A stretch of 64,000 nucleotides of DNA from Micromonospora wenchangensis (GTDB lineage Bacteria > Actinomycetota > Actinomycetes > Mycobacteriales > Micromonosporaceae): NCBI RefSeq assembly GCF_002210435.1, contig NZ_MZMV01000015.1:59442-123441 (forward strand), given 5' to 3'. Every line of letters starts with the position of its first letter. Within the stretch, counting starts at the first letter, position 1. The translations under genes were made by a program, and so were the position numbers. The notes beneath the pieces are model-generated. The model saw nothing but the letters and a program-made list of their open reading frames with translations, did not search any database and was not told where the DNA came from. Shown in pieces: positions 54,715 through 61,890 of this stretch.

Positions 54715-54720
54715 CTAGTC

Positions 54721-55608
54721 GTGACCGATCTGGTACGGGCGCAGGCCCCGGTGGTGATGGGCGTCCTCAACGTCACCCCCGACTCCTTCTCCGACGGCGG
54801 CCGGTACGCGGATCTCGACGCCGCCGTCGCACACGGTGTGCGACTGCACGACGAGGGCGCACACCTGGTCGACGTCGGGGGCGAATCCACCCGGCCGGGT
54901 GCCGACCGGGTCGACCCCCGTACCGAGGCGTCCCGGGTGCTGCCGGTGATCCGCGAACTCGCCGCCGCCGGGGTGCCGGTCAGCATCGACACCACCCGTG
55001 CCCCGGTCGCCGAGGCGGCCGTCGTCGCCGGGGCCGCCGTGGTCAACGACGTCTCCGGCGGGTTGGCCGACCCCGACATGGCCCGGGTGGTCCGCGACGC
55101 CGGCTGCCCCTGGGTGCTCATGCACTGGCGGGGACACTCCCGGGGGATGCGCGAGCTGGCCAGCTACACCGACGTGGTCACCGACGTCCGGGCCGAACTG
55201 GCCCAACGGGTCGACGACGCGCTGGCCGCCGGGGTGGCCGCCGACCGGCTGGTGATCGACCCCGGGCTCGGCTTCGCCAAGACCGCCGCGCACAACTGGG
55301 AACTCAGCGCCCGCCTGCCCGAACTGCTCGACCTCGGCCTGCCGCTGCTCTTCGGGGCCAGCCGCAAGTCCTACCTGGGCCACCTGCTCGCCACCCCCGA
55401 CGGCACCCCCCGGGACACCGACGGCCGGGCCGCCGCCACCATCGCCACCAGCGTGCTCGCCGTCGCCGCGGGCGCCTGGGGGGTACGCGTGCACGACGTC
55501 CGGGGCACCACCGACGCGCTCGCCGTCTGGGCGGCCACCGGCCGCCCCCGGCTCGCCACCACCGGCAACGACCCGGCCCCCACCGGCCGGACGGAGGGAG
55601 GAACGTGA
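54721..55608 (+). CDS. folP: Dihydropteroate synthase
   Basis: 295 residues. It joins p-aminobenzoate to hydroxymethyl-dihydropterin pyrophosphate and is the sulfonamide target. Conserved blocks are MGVLNVTPDSFSDGGRY at the N-terminus, VDVGGESTRPGA near 60, SIDTTRAPVAEAAV, VNDVSGG, PWVLMHWRG, IDPGLGFAKTAAHN and a GASRKSYLG phosphate-binding region near 220. The GTG at 54721 gives the standard N-terminus; the frame is open farther upstream but without family sequence. Its stop overlaps the GTG of folB after a GGAGGGAGGAAC site. folE is separated from it by the 13.8 kb secretion-like insertion. Confidence 0.95.
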   Translation: MTDLVRAQAPVVMGVLNVTPDSFSDGGRYADLDAAVAHGVRLHDEGAHLVDVGGESTRPGADRVDPRTEASRVLPVIRELAAAGVPVSIDTTRAPVAEAAVVAGAAVVNDVSGGLADPDMARVVRDAGCPWVLMHWRGHSRGMRELASYTDVVTDVRAELAQRVDDALAAGVAADRLVIDPGLGFAKTAAHNWELSARLPELLDLGLPLLFGASRKSYLGHLLATPDGTPRDTDGRAAATIATSVLAVAAGAWGVRVHDVRGTTDALAVWAATGRPRLATTGNDPAPTGRTEGGT

Positions 55609-55964
55609 CCGACCGGATCGTCCTGACCGGACTGCGGGCCCGGGGCCGGCACGGCGTCTACGACTTCGAGCGCGCCGAGGGCCAGGAGTTCGTGGTCGAC
55701 GCCGAACTCGAACTCGAACTCGCCCCGGCCGCCCGCTCCGACGAGGTGACCGACACCGTGCACTACGGCGAGCTGGCGCAGCGGCTGGTCGAGGTGGTCA
55801 CCGGCGAGCCGGTCAACCTGATCGAGACGCTGGCCGACCGGCTGCTCGCGGTCTGCCTGGCCGAGCCGCTGGTGGTCGCCGCCACCGTCACCGTCCACAA
55901 GCCCGAGGCCCCGATCCCGCACACCTTCACCGACGTGGCCGTCACGATGCGGCGTACCCGGTGA
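55605..55964 (+). CDS. folB: Dihydroneopterin aldolase
   Basis: 119 residues, normal length. LTGLRARGRHGVYDFERAEGQEFVVDAELELEL contains the conserved HGVxxxExxxGQxFxVD pattern. VHYGELAQRLVEVVTGEPVNLIETLADRLLAVCL supplies the catalytic and pterin-binding residues, and VTVHKPEAPIPHTFTDVAV is the C-terminal block with the catalytic lysine candidate. It cleaves dihydroneopterin to hydroxymethyl-dihydropterin and glycolaldehyde. The start and stop both overlap neighbours by 4 bp (GTGA with folP and with folK), so the three genes form one translationally coupled unit. Confidence 0.95.
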   Translation: MTDRIVLTGLRARGRHGVYDFERAEGQEFVVDAELELELAPAARSDEVTDTVHYGELAQRLVEVVTGEPVNLIETLADRLLAVCLAEPLVVAATVTVHKPEAPIPHTFTDVAVTMRRTR

Positions 55965-56488
55965 CCCGGGCGGTGCTGTCGATCGGCAGCAACCTGGGCG
56001 ACCGGCTCGACCACCTGCGGGCCGCGGTCGCCGGTCTCGGTGACGCGGTGCTGGTGGTCTCCGGCGTCTACGAGACACCCCCGTGGGGGGACGCCGACCA
56101 GCCGGCGTACCTGAACGCGGCGGTCATGGTCGCCGACCCGGCGGCGACCCCGGACGACTGGCTGGCGCGGGCGCACGCCGCCGAGACCGCCGCCGGCCGG
56201 GTCCGCGACCCGGCCCGACGGTACGGGCCGCGCACCCTCGACGTGGACGTCGTCGCCGTGTGGGACGACGACGGTCAGCCGGTGCACAGCGACGATCCCC
56301 GGCTGACCCTGCCGCACCCCCGCGCCCACCAGCGCGCCTTCGTGCTCCGGCCGTGGATCGACATCGACCCGCACGGGCGGTTGGCCGGGCACGGCTGGCT
56401 GACCGACCTGCTCAACGCCGAACCGGTCGCCGGGGACGCCCTCGAACTGACCCCCCGCCCCGATCTTTCGTTAGAGTCGGACACATGA
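55961..56488 (+). CDS. folK: Hydroxymethyl-dihydropteridine pyrophosphokinase
   Basis: 175 residues. AVLSIGSNLGDRLDHLRAAVAGL is the start motif, VYETPPWGDADQPAYLNAAV the pterin loop, and RYGPRTLDVDVVAVWDD carries the two magnesium-binding aspartates. RLTLPHPRAHQRAFVLRPWIDIDPHG is the terminal block. It pyrophosphorylates hydroxymethyl-dihydropterin for FolP. It overlaps folB by 4 bp. Its stop codon overlaps the ATG of an 8-codon reading frame that in turn overlaps the DUF3180 gene, a very compact arrangement. Confidence 0.95.
   Translation: MTRAVLSIGSNLGDRLDHLRAAVAGLGDAVLVVSGVYETPPWGDADQPAYLNAAVMVADPAATPDDWLARAHAAETAAGRVRDPARRYGPRTLDVDVVAVWDDDGQPVHSDDPRLTLPHPRAHQRAFVLRPWIDIDPHGRLAGHGWLTDLLNAEPVAGDALELTPRPDLSLESDT
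56472..56477 (+). promoter_or_regulatory. -10-like box (TAGAGT) at the end of folK
   Basis: TAGAGT lies 7 nt before the ATG of the 8-codon frame at 56485, the spacing seen at leaderless starts elsewhere in this window. It could start a separate DUF3180 transcript from inside folK. Confidence 0.35.
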
Positions 56489-56511
56489 ACCAGTGGAGCC
56501 GGCCGGTATGA
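56485..56511 (+). CDS. 8-codon micro-ORF linking folK and the DUF3180 gene
   Basis: The frame reads MNQWSRPV and stops. Its ATG overlaps the folK TGA, and its TGA overlaps the ATG at 56508 of the DUF3180 gene, both as ATGA. The GGAG ribosome binding site of the next gene lies inside it. It may be a coupling device or, with the TAGAGT box, a leader peptide. Whether it is translated is unknown. Confidence 0.4.
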   Translation: MNQWSRPV

Positions 56512-57032
56512 CGCCGTCCCGACCGTCCCGTGACCGGGAGCCCGACGGGTCGAGGATGGGCCCCACCCGGTTCTCGACGCTGCTGGTCGCCGCGCTCGCC
56601 GCCGCCGCCGTGGCCTGGTTGCTGATCAGCAGCTTCTACTACAGCGGCATCCCCCGGCTGCCCTGGCTGCCGGTGGTCACCCTGGCCGCGCTGGCCGTGC
56701 TGGAGGCGTACGCGGCGGTCAACACCCGGGGCCGGATCGAACGCAAGCCCGGCCGGGAACCGGTCAACCCGCTGCTGGTCGCCCGGTTCGTGGTGCTGGC
56801 CAAGGCGTCCGCGCTGGCCGGGGCGATCTTCCTCGGCTTCTACGCCGGGCTGACCGGCTGGCTCTTCGTCGAGCCGACCAACGCCGCCATCGAGGACCGG
56901 CCGGCGGCCGGGGCGGGCACCCTCGCCTCACTGGCCCTGGTCGCCGCCGCGCTCTGGCTCGAACGCTCCTGCCGGGTGCCCGAGTCCGACGACGACGCCG
57001 ACGATCGGGCGGACCGACCCGGGCAGCGCTGA
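56508..57032 (+). CDS. DUF3180-family membrane protein
   Basis: 174 residues with four hydrophobic helices (about 24-43, 53-72, 100-125 and 135-155) and an acidic Asp/Arg-rich C-terminus. PTRFSTLLVAALAAAAVAWLL at the start, GLTGWLFVEPTNAAIEDR in a loop and LERSCRVPE near the end fit the actinobacterial DUF3180 family, which almost always follows folK (Rv3605c in M. tuberculosis). Function is unknown. ATG 56508 is preferred because GGAG lies 9 nt upstream; the GTG at 56493 is an alternative start. Confidence 0.82.
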   Translation: MTPSRPSRDREPDGSRMGPTRFSTLLVAALAAAAVAWLLISSFYYSGIPRLPWLPVVTLAALAVLEAYAAVNTRGRIERKPGREPVNPLLVARFVVLAKASALAGAIFLGFYAGLTGWLFVEPTNAAIEDRPAAGAGTLASLALVAAALWLERSCRVPESDDDADDRADRPGQR

Positions 57033-57062
57033 CAGGGGTTACGTCCGCCCCCGGCGCGCGGG

Positions 57063-57068
57063 TACGGT
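57063..57068 (+). promoter_or_regulatory. -10 box (TACGGT) upstream of the permease-like gene
   Basis: TACGGT lies 64 bp before the ATG at 57133 and about 23 bp before an 18 bp palindrome, which would then cover the transcript start region. Confidence 0.35.
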
Positions 57069-57091
57069 GCCTGGCGACCGGAACACAGTCA

Positions 57092-57109
57092 GCCGTCACC
57101 GGTGACGGC
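57092..57109. promoter_or_regulatory. 18 bp perfect palindrome, probable operator
   Basis: GCCGTCACCGGTGACGGC is perfectly self-complementary over 18 bp and lies 23 bp upstream of the ATG at 57133. In a leader RNA it could also fold only as a duplex, so a protein-binding site is more likely. Confidence 0.5.
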
Positions 57110-57132
57110 CGGTCACCTGGGAGGCGCACCGC

Positions 57133-58344
57133 ATGGTGTACGACGAACCGGGCCGGACGGCGTCGGCAGAGGTGCCCGCGACGGTACCCGAGGACGTCCT
57201 CGACGACCCGACGCAGGGGGAACCCGGCCGGGACCGGCTCGGCGTGCACGTGGTCTGGGAACTGGTGCTGCTGCTCGCCCTCGCCGCGCTGGCCTACCTG
57301 CTGTGGCGGGAGGACCCCGACGCGCTGCGCGGTGCCGGCCTGCGGCGGCTGCTCGTCGACGCGGTCGCGCTCGGCCTGCTCGTCCTCGCCGCCGGGCTGA
57401 GCCTGCGGACCGCCGCGGTGAACCTGGCGATCGGCCCGGTCGCGCTGGCCGCCGCGCTGCACTTCGCCGAGCAGGGCGACCGGGGGGTGTCCACGGCGGT
57501 CGTCCCGGCCCTGGTCGCCGCCGCGCTGGGCGGGCTGGCGCTGGCCTGGGCGGTGGTGGTGCTGCACGTGCCCGGCTGGGCGGCCAGCCTCGCCGCCGCC
57601 GCCGCGGTGATCGTCTGGATCGAGCGGCGGGACCTGCCGGTGGCGGTGCAGGCCGACTACGACCCCCGACGCAACGCCTACTACCTGTTCGCGGGGTTCG
57701 CCGCGGTGGTCGTCCTGCTCGGCGCGTTCGGCGCGATCCGGACCGTACGCCGGCTGGTCGGCCGGTTCCGGCCGGTGGCCGACCCGGCCCGTCGCCGCGG
57801 CATGGCCGCCGCCCTGGTGACCTCGTCCGCGTTGATCGCCTCCACCGTGCTGGCGATGCTCGCCGGGGTGCTCGTCGCCGCCAACGCGGACGGCCCGGTG
57901 ACGCCGACGTCGGGCCTGGACTGGACGGTGCTCGCCGTCGGAGTGTCCATGTTCGGCGGCACCAGCGCGTACGGCCGACGGGGTGGGATCTTCGGCGCCC
58001 TCCTCGCGGTCGCCCTGGTGGTGACCTACCTGGCCTGGGCGGACGGTGTCGGCGCGCCGACCGACCGGTGGGCCGTCGGCGGGACGGCACTGGCCGGTGG
58101 GCTGCTGGTCACCCGGCTGGTCGAGACGTACGGCCGGCCCCGCACCGTCCGGGGTGAACCGGTGGAGCTGCCGCCGGTGCGGGACGGGGCGATCAGCTCC
58201 GGTTGGTCGATGCCCCCGGCCGGGGAGGCGCGCAACTGGACCCCGGCCCTGCCGGAGCGGACGACCGACGACACCCCGCCCGACCCGTGGGAGGCCCCCC
58301 GCTGGCAGAGCGCGCCACCCCGCTGGGACGCCGGCGAGCGGTGA
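57133..58344 (+). CDS. Polytopic membrane protein, ABC permease-like
   Basis: 403 residues with about nine hydrophobic helices between residues 38 and 330, then a hydrophilic Pro/Trp-rich tail of about 75 residues. The pattern, with TAAVNLAIGPVALAAALHFAEQGDRG near residue 95, recalls branched-chain amino acid or sugar ABC permeases (BPD_transp_2 fold). No ABC ATPase or binding protein is nearby, so transport is not established. GGGAGG lies 8 nt before the ATG. It has its own promoter region with an 18 bp palindrome, so it is probably regulated separately from the fol genes. Confidence 0.7.
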   Translation: MVYDEPGRTASAEVPATVPEDVLDDPTQGEPGRDRLGVHVVWELVLLLALAALAYLLWREDPDALRGAGLRRLLVDAVALGLLVLAAGLSLRTAAVNLAIGPVALAAALHFAEQGDRGVSTAVVPALVAAALGGLALAWAVVVLHVPGWAASLAAAAAVIVWIERRDLPVAVQADYDPRRNAYYLFAGFAAVVVLLGAFGAIRTVRRLVGRFRPVADPARRRGMAAALVTSSALIASTVLAMLAGVLVAANADGPVTPTSGLDWTVLAVGVSMFGGTSAYGRRGGIFGALLAVALVVTYLAWADGVGAPTDRWAVGGTALAGGLLVTRLVETYGRPRTVRGEPVELPPVRDGAISSGWSMPPAGEARNWTPALPERTTDDTPPDPWEAPRWQSAPPRWDAGER

Positions 58345-58408
58345 GCGCCCCGGCCCGGTGGGGTCGGCTACCGGGCGTGGACGACGGGCCGCCGACGATC
58401 TCGCCGGT

Positions 58409-58414
58409 TAGGCT
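58409..58414 (+). promoter_or_regulatory. -10 box (TAGGCT) of leaderless transcript
   Basis: TAGGCT lies 7 nt before the ATG at 58422. Confidence 0.45.
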
Positions 58415-58421
58415 CGCGGGC

Positions 58422-58727
58422 ATGACCGAGACTCCTTCCGCCGGCACCGGCCACACCTTCGACCAGCTCGACGCCCTCTCCACCGAGGAGCTGCGGGAGC
58501 GGGCCTTCGCGCGGGCCCGGGAGCGGCGGGACGTCGGGTTCTTCTGGTCGGTGCTGCGGCACCTGCCGAACGCCGACGAGGCCGCCGCGCTCGACGGGGC
58601 ACCCAACTCGGTGGGGCCGACCATCGACGAGGCGGCGGCGCTGTGGCGGGAGCTGACCGGGCACGGCTACGAGGAGTCCGCGCCGCTGCTGCGGGCGGCG
58701 TTCATCGACTACCTGATGAAGCACTGA
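58422..58727 (+). CDS. Small conserved helical protein, function unknown
   Basis: 101 residues, no signal or membrane segment, predicted helical: FDQLDALSTEELRERAFARARERRDVGFFWSVLRHLPNADEAAALDG, then TIDEAAALWRELTGHGYEESAPLLRAAFIDYLMKH. Proteins with this layout are familiar from Actinobacteria but no role is known to me. The ATG is supported by the -10 box at leaderless spacing rather than by a ribosome binding site. The stop codon is 65 bp before the next gene. Confidence 0.7.
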   Translation: MTETPSAGTGHTFDQLDALSTEELRERAFARARERRDVGFFWSVLRHLPNADEAAALDGAPNSVGPTIDEAAALWRELTGHGYEESAPLLRAAFIDYLMKH

Positions 58728-58792
58728 GCGGCCGACCCGCCGGCTGGCGGGAGAGGTTTGCCGGCCGTGGCGGGTCGGGAACCCCCCGTCGC

Positions 58793-59290
58793 ATGGCCCT
58801 CACCCGACGCCCCCGTACCGTGCAGGGGTACGGCACCGCCGCCGGCACCGGCACCCTCGCCGCGCTGATCCTCGTCGGCGTCTGCGGCAGCCCCTGGTAC
58901 GTCGGCTGGGCCGAGGCCCACACCGATCCGAACTCCGCCGGGGGCTGGTACCTGCGGCTGCTCGCCTGGCCCGCCTGGCGGGTCGAGTCGACCCCGGAGA
59001 ACGGGGTGCTCGCCACCGACCTGCGGGCCATCCTGCTGCTGCTGTTCGCCGGTGCGCTGCTCTACCTGCTGCCGGCCGGTCAGGTGGCCCGGGTGCCCGG
59101 GTCGGCCAGCCAGTTCTTCTCCGGCTGGGCCGCGTACACCCTGGCTGCGGCGGCGGCGACCCTGCTGGCGGCGCTGCTCACCGCGGACGGCCCGTTGCTG
59201 GCGGCCTTCGAGACCACCGGCACCGGGGCCGGCTACGGCTTCTTCGCCGGCTGGATCATCGGGCTGGCCAGCCTGGGCGGCCGGGCCTGA
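58793..59290 (+). CDS. Small membrane protein, four helices
   Basis: 165 residues. Hydrophobic segments at about 16-35, 75-97, 110-130 and 140-160; the loop after the first (WYVGWAEAHTDPNSAGGWYLRLLAWPAW) is Trp-rich and probably outside. I do not recognise the family. The ATG at 58793 is the first plausible start before the signal-like helix; no clear ribosome binding site is present. It converges with the OpuCA gene, with 63 bp between the stop codons and GC-rich inverted repeats in that gap. Confidence 0.65.
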   Translation: MALTRRPRTVQGYGTAAGTGTLAALILVGVCGSPWYVGWAEAHTDPNSAGGWYLRLLAWPAWRVESTPENGVLATDLRAILLLLFAGALLYLLPAGQVARVPGSASQFFSGWAAYTLAAAAATLLAALLTADGPLLAAFETTGTGAGYGFFAGWIIGLASLGGRA

Positions 59291-59353
59291 CCCTGAGTTC
59301 GGCCGGCCCGCACCCTGACCGCGGCGCCGGTCCGGGTGGCGCCCCCGCGCCGG

Positions 59354-60349
59354 CTAGCTGTCGGGCTGCCCGAGATCCAGGACCCGGGCGCGGCTGAGCG
59401 TGCCGGCCGGCCGGCCGTCGGCGGTGACCACGACCGCGTCGGTGCCGGCGGTCAGCATCGCGGCCAGCGCGTCGTACGCCGAACGGCCCAGCGGCAGTTC
59501 CGGCAGGGTGGCGTCGGTGGCCGCGCCGTCGAGCACCTCCCGGGTCACCGGGGTGACCGCCAGCCGGCGGATGCCCCGGTCCGCGCCGACGAACTCGCGC
59601 ACGAACGGCGAGGCGGGCGTGCCGAGCAGGGCCGCCGGGGTGTCGTACTGCTCCAGCCGGCCGCCCTCGGAGAGCACCGCGATCCGGTCGCCCAGCCGGA
59701 CGGCCTCGTCGAGGTCGTGGGTGACCAGCACGATGGTCTTGCGGACCTCGGCCTGGAGCCGGAGGAACTCCTCCTGCAACCGGGTCCGCACGATCGGGTC
59801 GACGGCGGAGAACGGCTCGTCCATCAGCAGCACCACCGGGTCGGCGGCCAACGCGCGGGCCACCCCGACCCGCTGCCGCTGCCCGCCGGACAGCTCGTGC
59901 GGGTAGCGGCGTCCGAACTGGGCCGGGTCCAACCCGACCAGTTCCAGCAGCTCGCCGCTGCGCTGCCGGATCCGCTCCTTCGGCCAGCCGAGCAGCCGGG
60001 GTACGGTGCCGACGTTGGTGGCGACCGTCTGGTGCGGGAACAGGCCGACGTTCTGGATCACGTAGCCGATCCGTCGGCGTAGTTTCACCGGGTCGACCCG
60101 GGTGATGTCCTCGTCGCCGAGCATGATCCGGCCGCCGGTCGGCTCGATCAGCCGGTTGACCATCCGCAGCACCGTCGACTTGCCGCAGCCGGACGGGCCG
60201 ATCAGCACCACCAGCTCGCCGGCCGGCACCTCCAGGCTCAGCTCGCGGACCGCGTCGGTGCCGTCGGGGTACCGCTTGCGGATGCCGTCGAGCGTGATCG
60301 AGGCGGCGCTGTGTCCTGCGTCGCCGGTGCCCCCGGGGGTAACGTCCAC
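59354..60349 (-). CDS. opuCA: Osmoprotectant ABC transporter ATPase
   Basis: 331 residues. Walker A GPSGCGKST, Q-loop VIQNVGLFPHQTV, signature LSGGQRQRVGVARA, Walker B VVLLMDEPFSAVD and the H-loop VTHD are all present. ITLDGIRKRYPDGTDAVREL is the quaternary-amine transporter N-terminus. The C-terminal CBS-like region (about 255-331) is shortened compared with OpuCA of Bacillus, which has two CBS domains that sense ionic strength. It drives glycine betaine or choline uptake with the two permeases encoded divergently. The GTG start lies only 2 bp from the GTG of opuCB on the other strand. Confidence 0.93.
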   Translation of the reverse strand: MDVTPGGTGDAGHSAASITLDGIRKRYPDGTDAVRELSLEVPAGELVVLIGPSGCGKSTVLRMVNRLIEPTGGRIMLGDEDITRVDPVKLRRRIGYVIQNVGLFPHQTVATNVGTVPRLLGWPKERIRQRSGELLELVGLDPAQFGRRYPHELSGGQRQRVGVARALAADPVVLLMDEPFSAVDPIVRTRLQEEFLRLQAEVRKTIVLVTHDLDEAVRLGDRIAVLSEGGRLEQYDTPAALLGTPASPFVREFVGADRGIRRLAVTPVTREVLDGAATDATLPELPLGRSAYDALAAMLTAGTDAVVVTADGRPAGTLSRARVLDLGQPDS

Positions 60350-60351
60350 GT

Positions 60352-61038
60352 GTGTCCTTCCACCTGAGTTACCGGGCCGAGCCGGGTAATCCGTGGTTCT
60401 CCTGGCAGTACGTGCGGGACAACTCTGACACTATTCTCGCCGCGCTGCGCGAGCACGCCTCGCTGACCGGCCGGGCCGTGCTGCTCGCCGCGCTGGTGGC
60501 CCTGCCGCTGGCGGTGCTGGCCTACTGGTACCGGCGTCTCGCCGGGCCGATTCTCGCATTGACCGGCGTGCTGTACACGATCCCCTCCCTGGCCCTGTTC
60601 GCGTTCATCGCCCCCTACCTGGGTATCGGGGCGGTGACCGTGCTCACCGTGGTGGTGCTGTACGCGCTGCTGGTGATCGTCCGCAACGCGGTGGCCGGGC
60701 TGAACCAGGTGCCCCCCGAGGTGCGTGACGCCGCCGAGGGCATGGGGTACGGCAGGTGGGCCCGGCTGTTCCGGATCGACCTGCCGCTGGCCCTGCCCGG
60801 CATCCTCACCGGCGTACGCCTCGCCACGGTCTCCACCGTCGCGCTGGTCACCGTCGGGGTGGTGATCGGCCGGGGTGGCCTGGGGCAGCTGATCTTCGCG
60901 GGGTTCCAGAACAACTTCTACAAGGCCCAGATCATGACCGGCACGCTGCTCTGCGTCCTGCTCGCCCTGGTGCTGGACCTGATCCTGGCCGGCGTGGGCC
61001 GCCTGCTCACCCCCTGGCTCCGGAGCCGCCCCCGATGA
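60352..61038 (+). CDS. opuCB: Osmoprotectant ABC permease (OpuCB/OpuCD type)
   Basis: 228 residues, about six helices. The conserved permease loop is EVRDAAEGMGYGRWARLFRIDLPLALPGILTGVRLATVSTVAL, the EAA motif that docks to the ATPase. SDTILAALREHASLTG at the N-terminus and GVLYTIPSLALFAFIAPYLGIG are typical of betaine/choline permeases. The GTG at 60352 is taken as start, but a GTG at 60412 would begin at the conserved SDTI region. Its stop overlaps the ATG of a micro-ORF. It pairs with the second permease 105 bp downstream. Confidence 0.92.
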   Translation: MSFHLSYRAEPGNPWFSWQYVRDNSDTILAALREHASLTGRAVLLAALVALPLAVLAYWYRRLAGPILALTGVLYTIPSLALFAFIAPYLGIGAVTVLTVVVLYALLVIVRNAVAGLNQVPPEVRDAAEGMGYGRWARLFRIDLPLALPGILTGVRLATVSTVALVTVGVVIGRGGLGQLIFAGFQNNFYKAQIMTGTLLCVLLALVLDLILAGVGRLLTPWLRSRPR

Positions 61039-61088
61039 GCGCGGCCCAGCGGAGCCCCGCAGTCACGAGCGAAAGGCGGACCCGGTGA
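61035..61088 (+). CDS. Micro-ORF 1 formed by repeat copy (17 codons)
   Basis: The peptide is MSAAQRSPAVTSERRTR. Its ATG overlaps the opuCB stop (ATGA) and its TGA overlaps the GTG of the next micro-ORF (GTGA). Residues after the fourth are encoded by the first copy of the 42 bp repeat. It may only relay ribosomes along the mRNA. Confidence 0.4.
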   Translation: MSAAQRSPAVTSERRTR

Positions 61089-61147
61089 GTGCGAGGAGTG
61101 CAGCGCAGCGGAGCCCCGCAGTCACGAGCGAAAGGCAGACCCGGTGA
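61047..61147 (+). repeat. 42 bp direct repeat, two copies 59 bp apart
   Basis: Copies 61047-61088 and 61106-61147 differ at one base. Each starts CAGCGGAGCCCCGCAGTCAC and ends ACCCGGTGA, so each carries a GTGA start/stop overlap at its right end. The GAGCCCCGCAGTC core also occurs near 37995. The GTGA-to-GTGA period is 59 bp. Confidence 0.9.
61085..61147 (+). CDS. Micro-ORF 2 formed by repeat copy (20 codons)
   Basis: The peptide is VSARSAAQRSPAVTSERQTR, sharing SAAQRSPAVTSER with micro-ORF 1. It starts in the GTGA at the end of repeat copy 1 and ends in the GTGA where opuCD begins. A GAAAGG sequence 9 nt before GTG 61144 may be the opuCD ribosome binding site. Confidence 0.4.
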   Translation: MSARSAAQRSPAVTSERQTR

Positions 61148-61866
61148 ATCCGGTGCAGCAGGCGGTGGTCTGGCTCAACGACCCGCTCAACTGGACCAAC
61201 CCCGGTGGGGTGCTGGACCGGGTCGGGGAGCACCTGAGCATGTCCGCCGCGGCGGTGCTGCTGGGCTGCCTGGTGGCCTGGCCGATCGGCCTCTGGCTGG
61301 GGCACTCGGGGCGCGGCGGCGGCGCGGTCGTGTTGATCTCCAACCTGACCCTGTCCATCCCCACCCTGGCGCTGCTCACCATCCTGCCGCTGACCTTCCT
61401 CGGGTTCGGGCGGCCGGCGGTGGTGGTCGCCCTGGCCGTGTTCGCGGTGCCGCCGCTGCTGGCGAACGCGTACACCGGGGTGCGGCAGGCCGACCCGGAG
61501 GCCCGGGACGCGGCACGCGGGATGGGGCTGTCGGGGTGGCAGGTGCTGCGCCGGGTGGAGCTGCCGTTGGCGGTGCCGTACCTGGCCGCCGGGTTCCGTA
61601 CGGCCGCCGTCCAGGTGGTGGCGACGGCGGCGCTGGCCTCGTTCGTCAACGGCGGAGGGCTGGGCCAGATCATCCGGGCCGGTTTCGGGCTCGACATCGC
61701 CGCCGGTGGCGGGCAGATCATCGCCGGTGGGGTGCTGGTGGCGGGGCTGGCGTTGGCGGCGGAGGGGGTGCTGGCACTGGTCGAGCGGGCGGTCACCCCG
61801 CGACCGCTGCGGCGTACCCGGCGGGCGGCCAACCGGCGGGCGGCGGACGCCACGGCGGGGAACTGA
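61144..61866 (+). CDS. opuCD: Osmoprotectant ABC permease, second subunit
   Basis: 240 residues, about six helices. The EAA loop is EARDAARGMGLSGWQVLRRVELPLAVPYLAAGFRTAAVQVVATAALASFVNGGGLG. LISNLTLSIPTLALLTILPLTFLGFG is the central transmembrane block typical of quaternary-amine permeases. A basic C-terminus (RRTRRAANRRAADA) follows the last helix. It forms the heterodimeric channel with OpuCB. The GTG start overlaps micro-ORF 2 and sits at the end of the second 42 bp repeat, so the repeat defines its translation start region. Confidence 0.92.
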   Translation: MNPVQQAVVWLNDPLNWTNPGGVLDRVGEHLSMSAAAVLLGCLVAWPIGLWLGHSGRGGGAVVLISNLTLSIPTLALLTILPLTFLGFGRPAVVVALAVFAVPPLLANAYTGVRQADPEARDAARGMGLSGWQVLRRVELPLAVPYLAAGFRTAAVQVVATAALASFVNGGGLGQIIRAGFGLDIAAGGGQIIAGGVLVAGLALAAEGVLALVERAVTPRPLRRTRRAANRRAADATAGN

Positions 61867-61874
61867 TCCCTTTC

Positions 61875-61890
61875 CGTGACGATCACGTGA
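61875..61890. promoter_or_regulatory. Palindromic sites upstream of the binding-protein gene
   Basis: CGTGACGATCACG (61875-61887) is a palindrome with a 3 bp centre and overlaps TCACGTGA (61883-61890), a second palindrome. They lie 8 bp after the opuCD stop and 130 bp before the binding-protein gene, a likely control site for separate expression of the lipoprotein. Confidence 0.35.

Larger units (their letters stand above)
54366..54720. other. 355 bp divergent region between secretion operon and folP
   Basis: No gene is visible. Contents: a CTGTGCACAG palindrome (54437-54446), a perfect 9 bp hairpin (54469-54491), AT-richer sequence around 54560-54640, and TACCGT (54709-54714) just before folP. 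Promoters for both the minus-strand operon and folP must lie here, but I cannot place a convincing -35/-10 pair for the operon. Confidence 0.5.
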
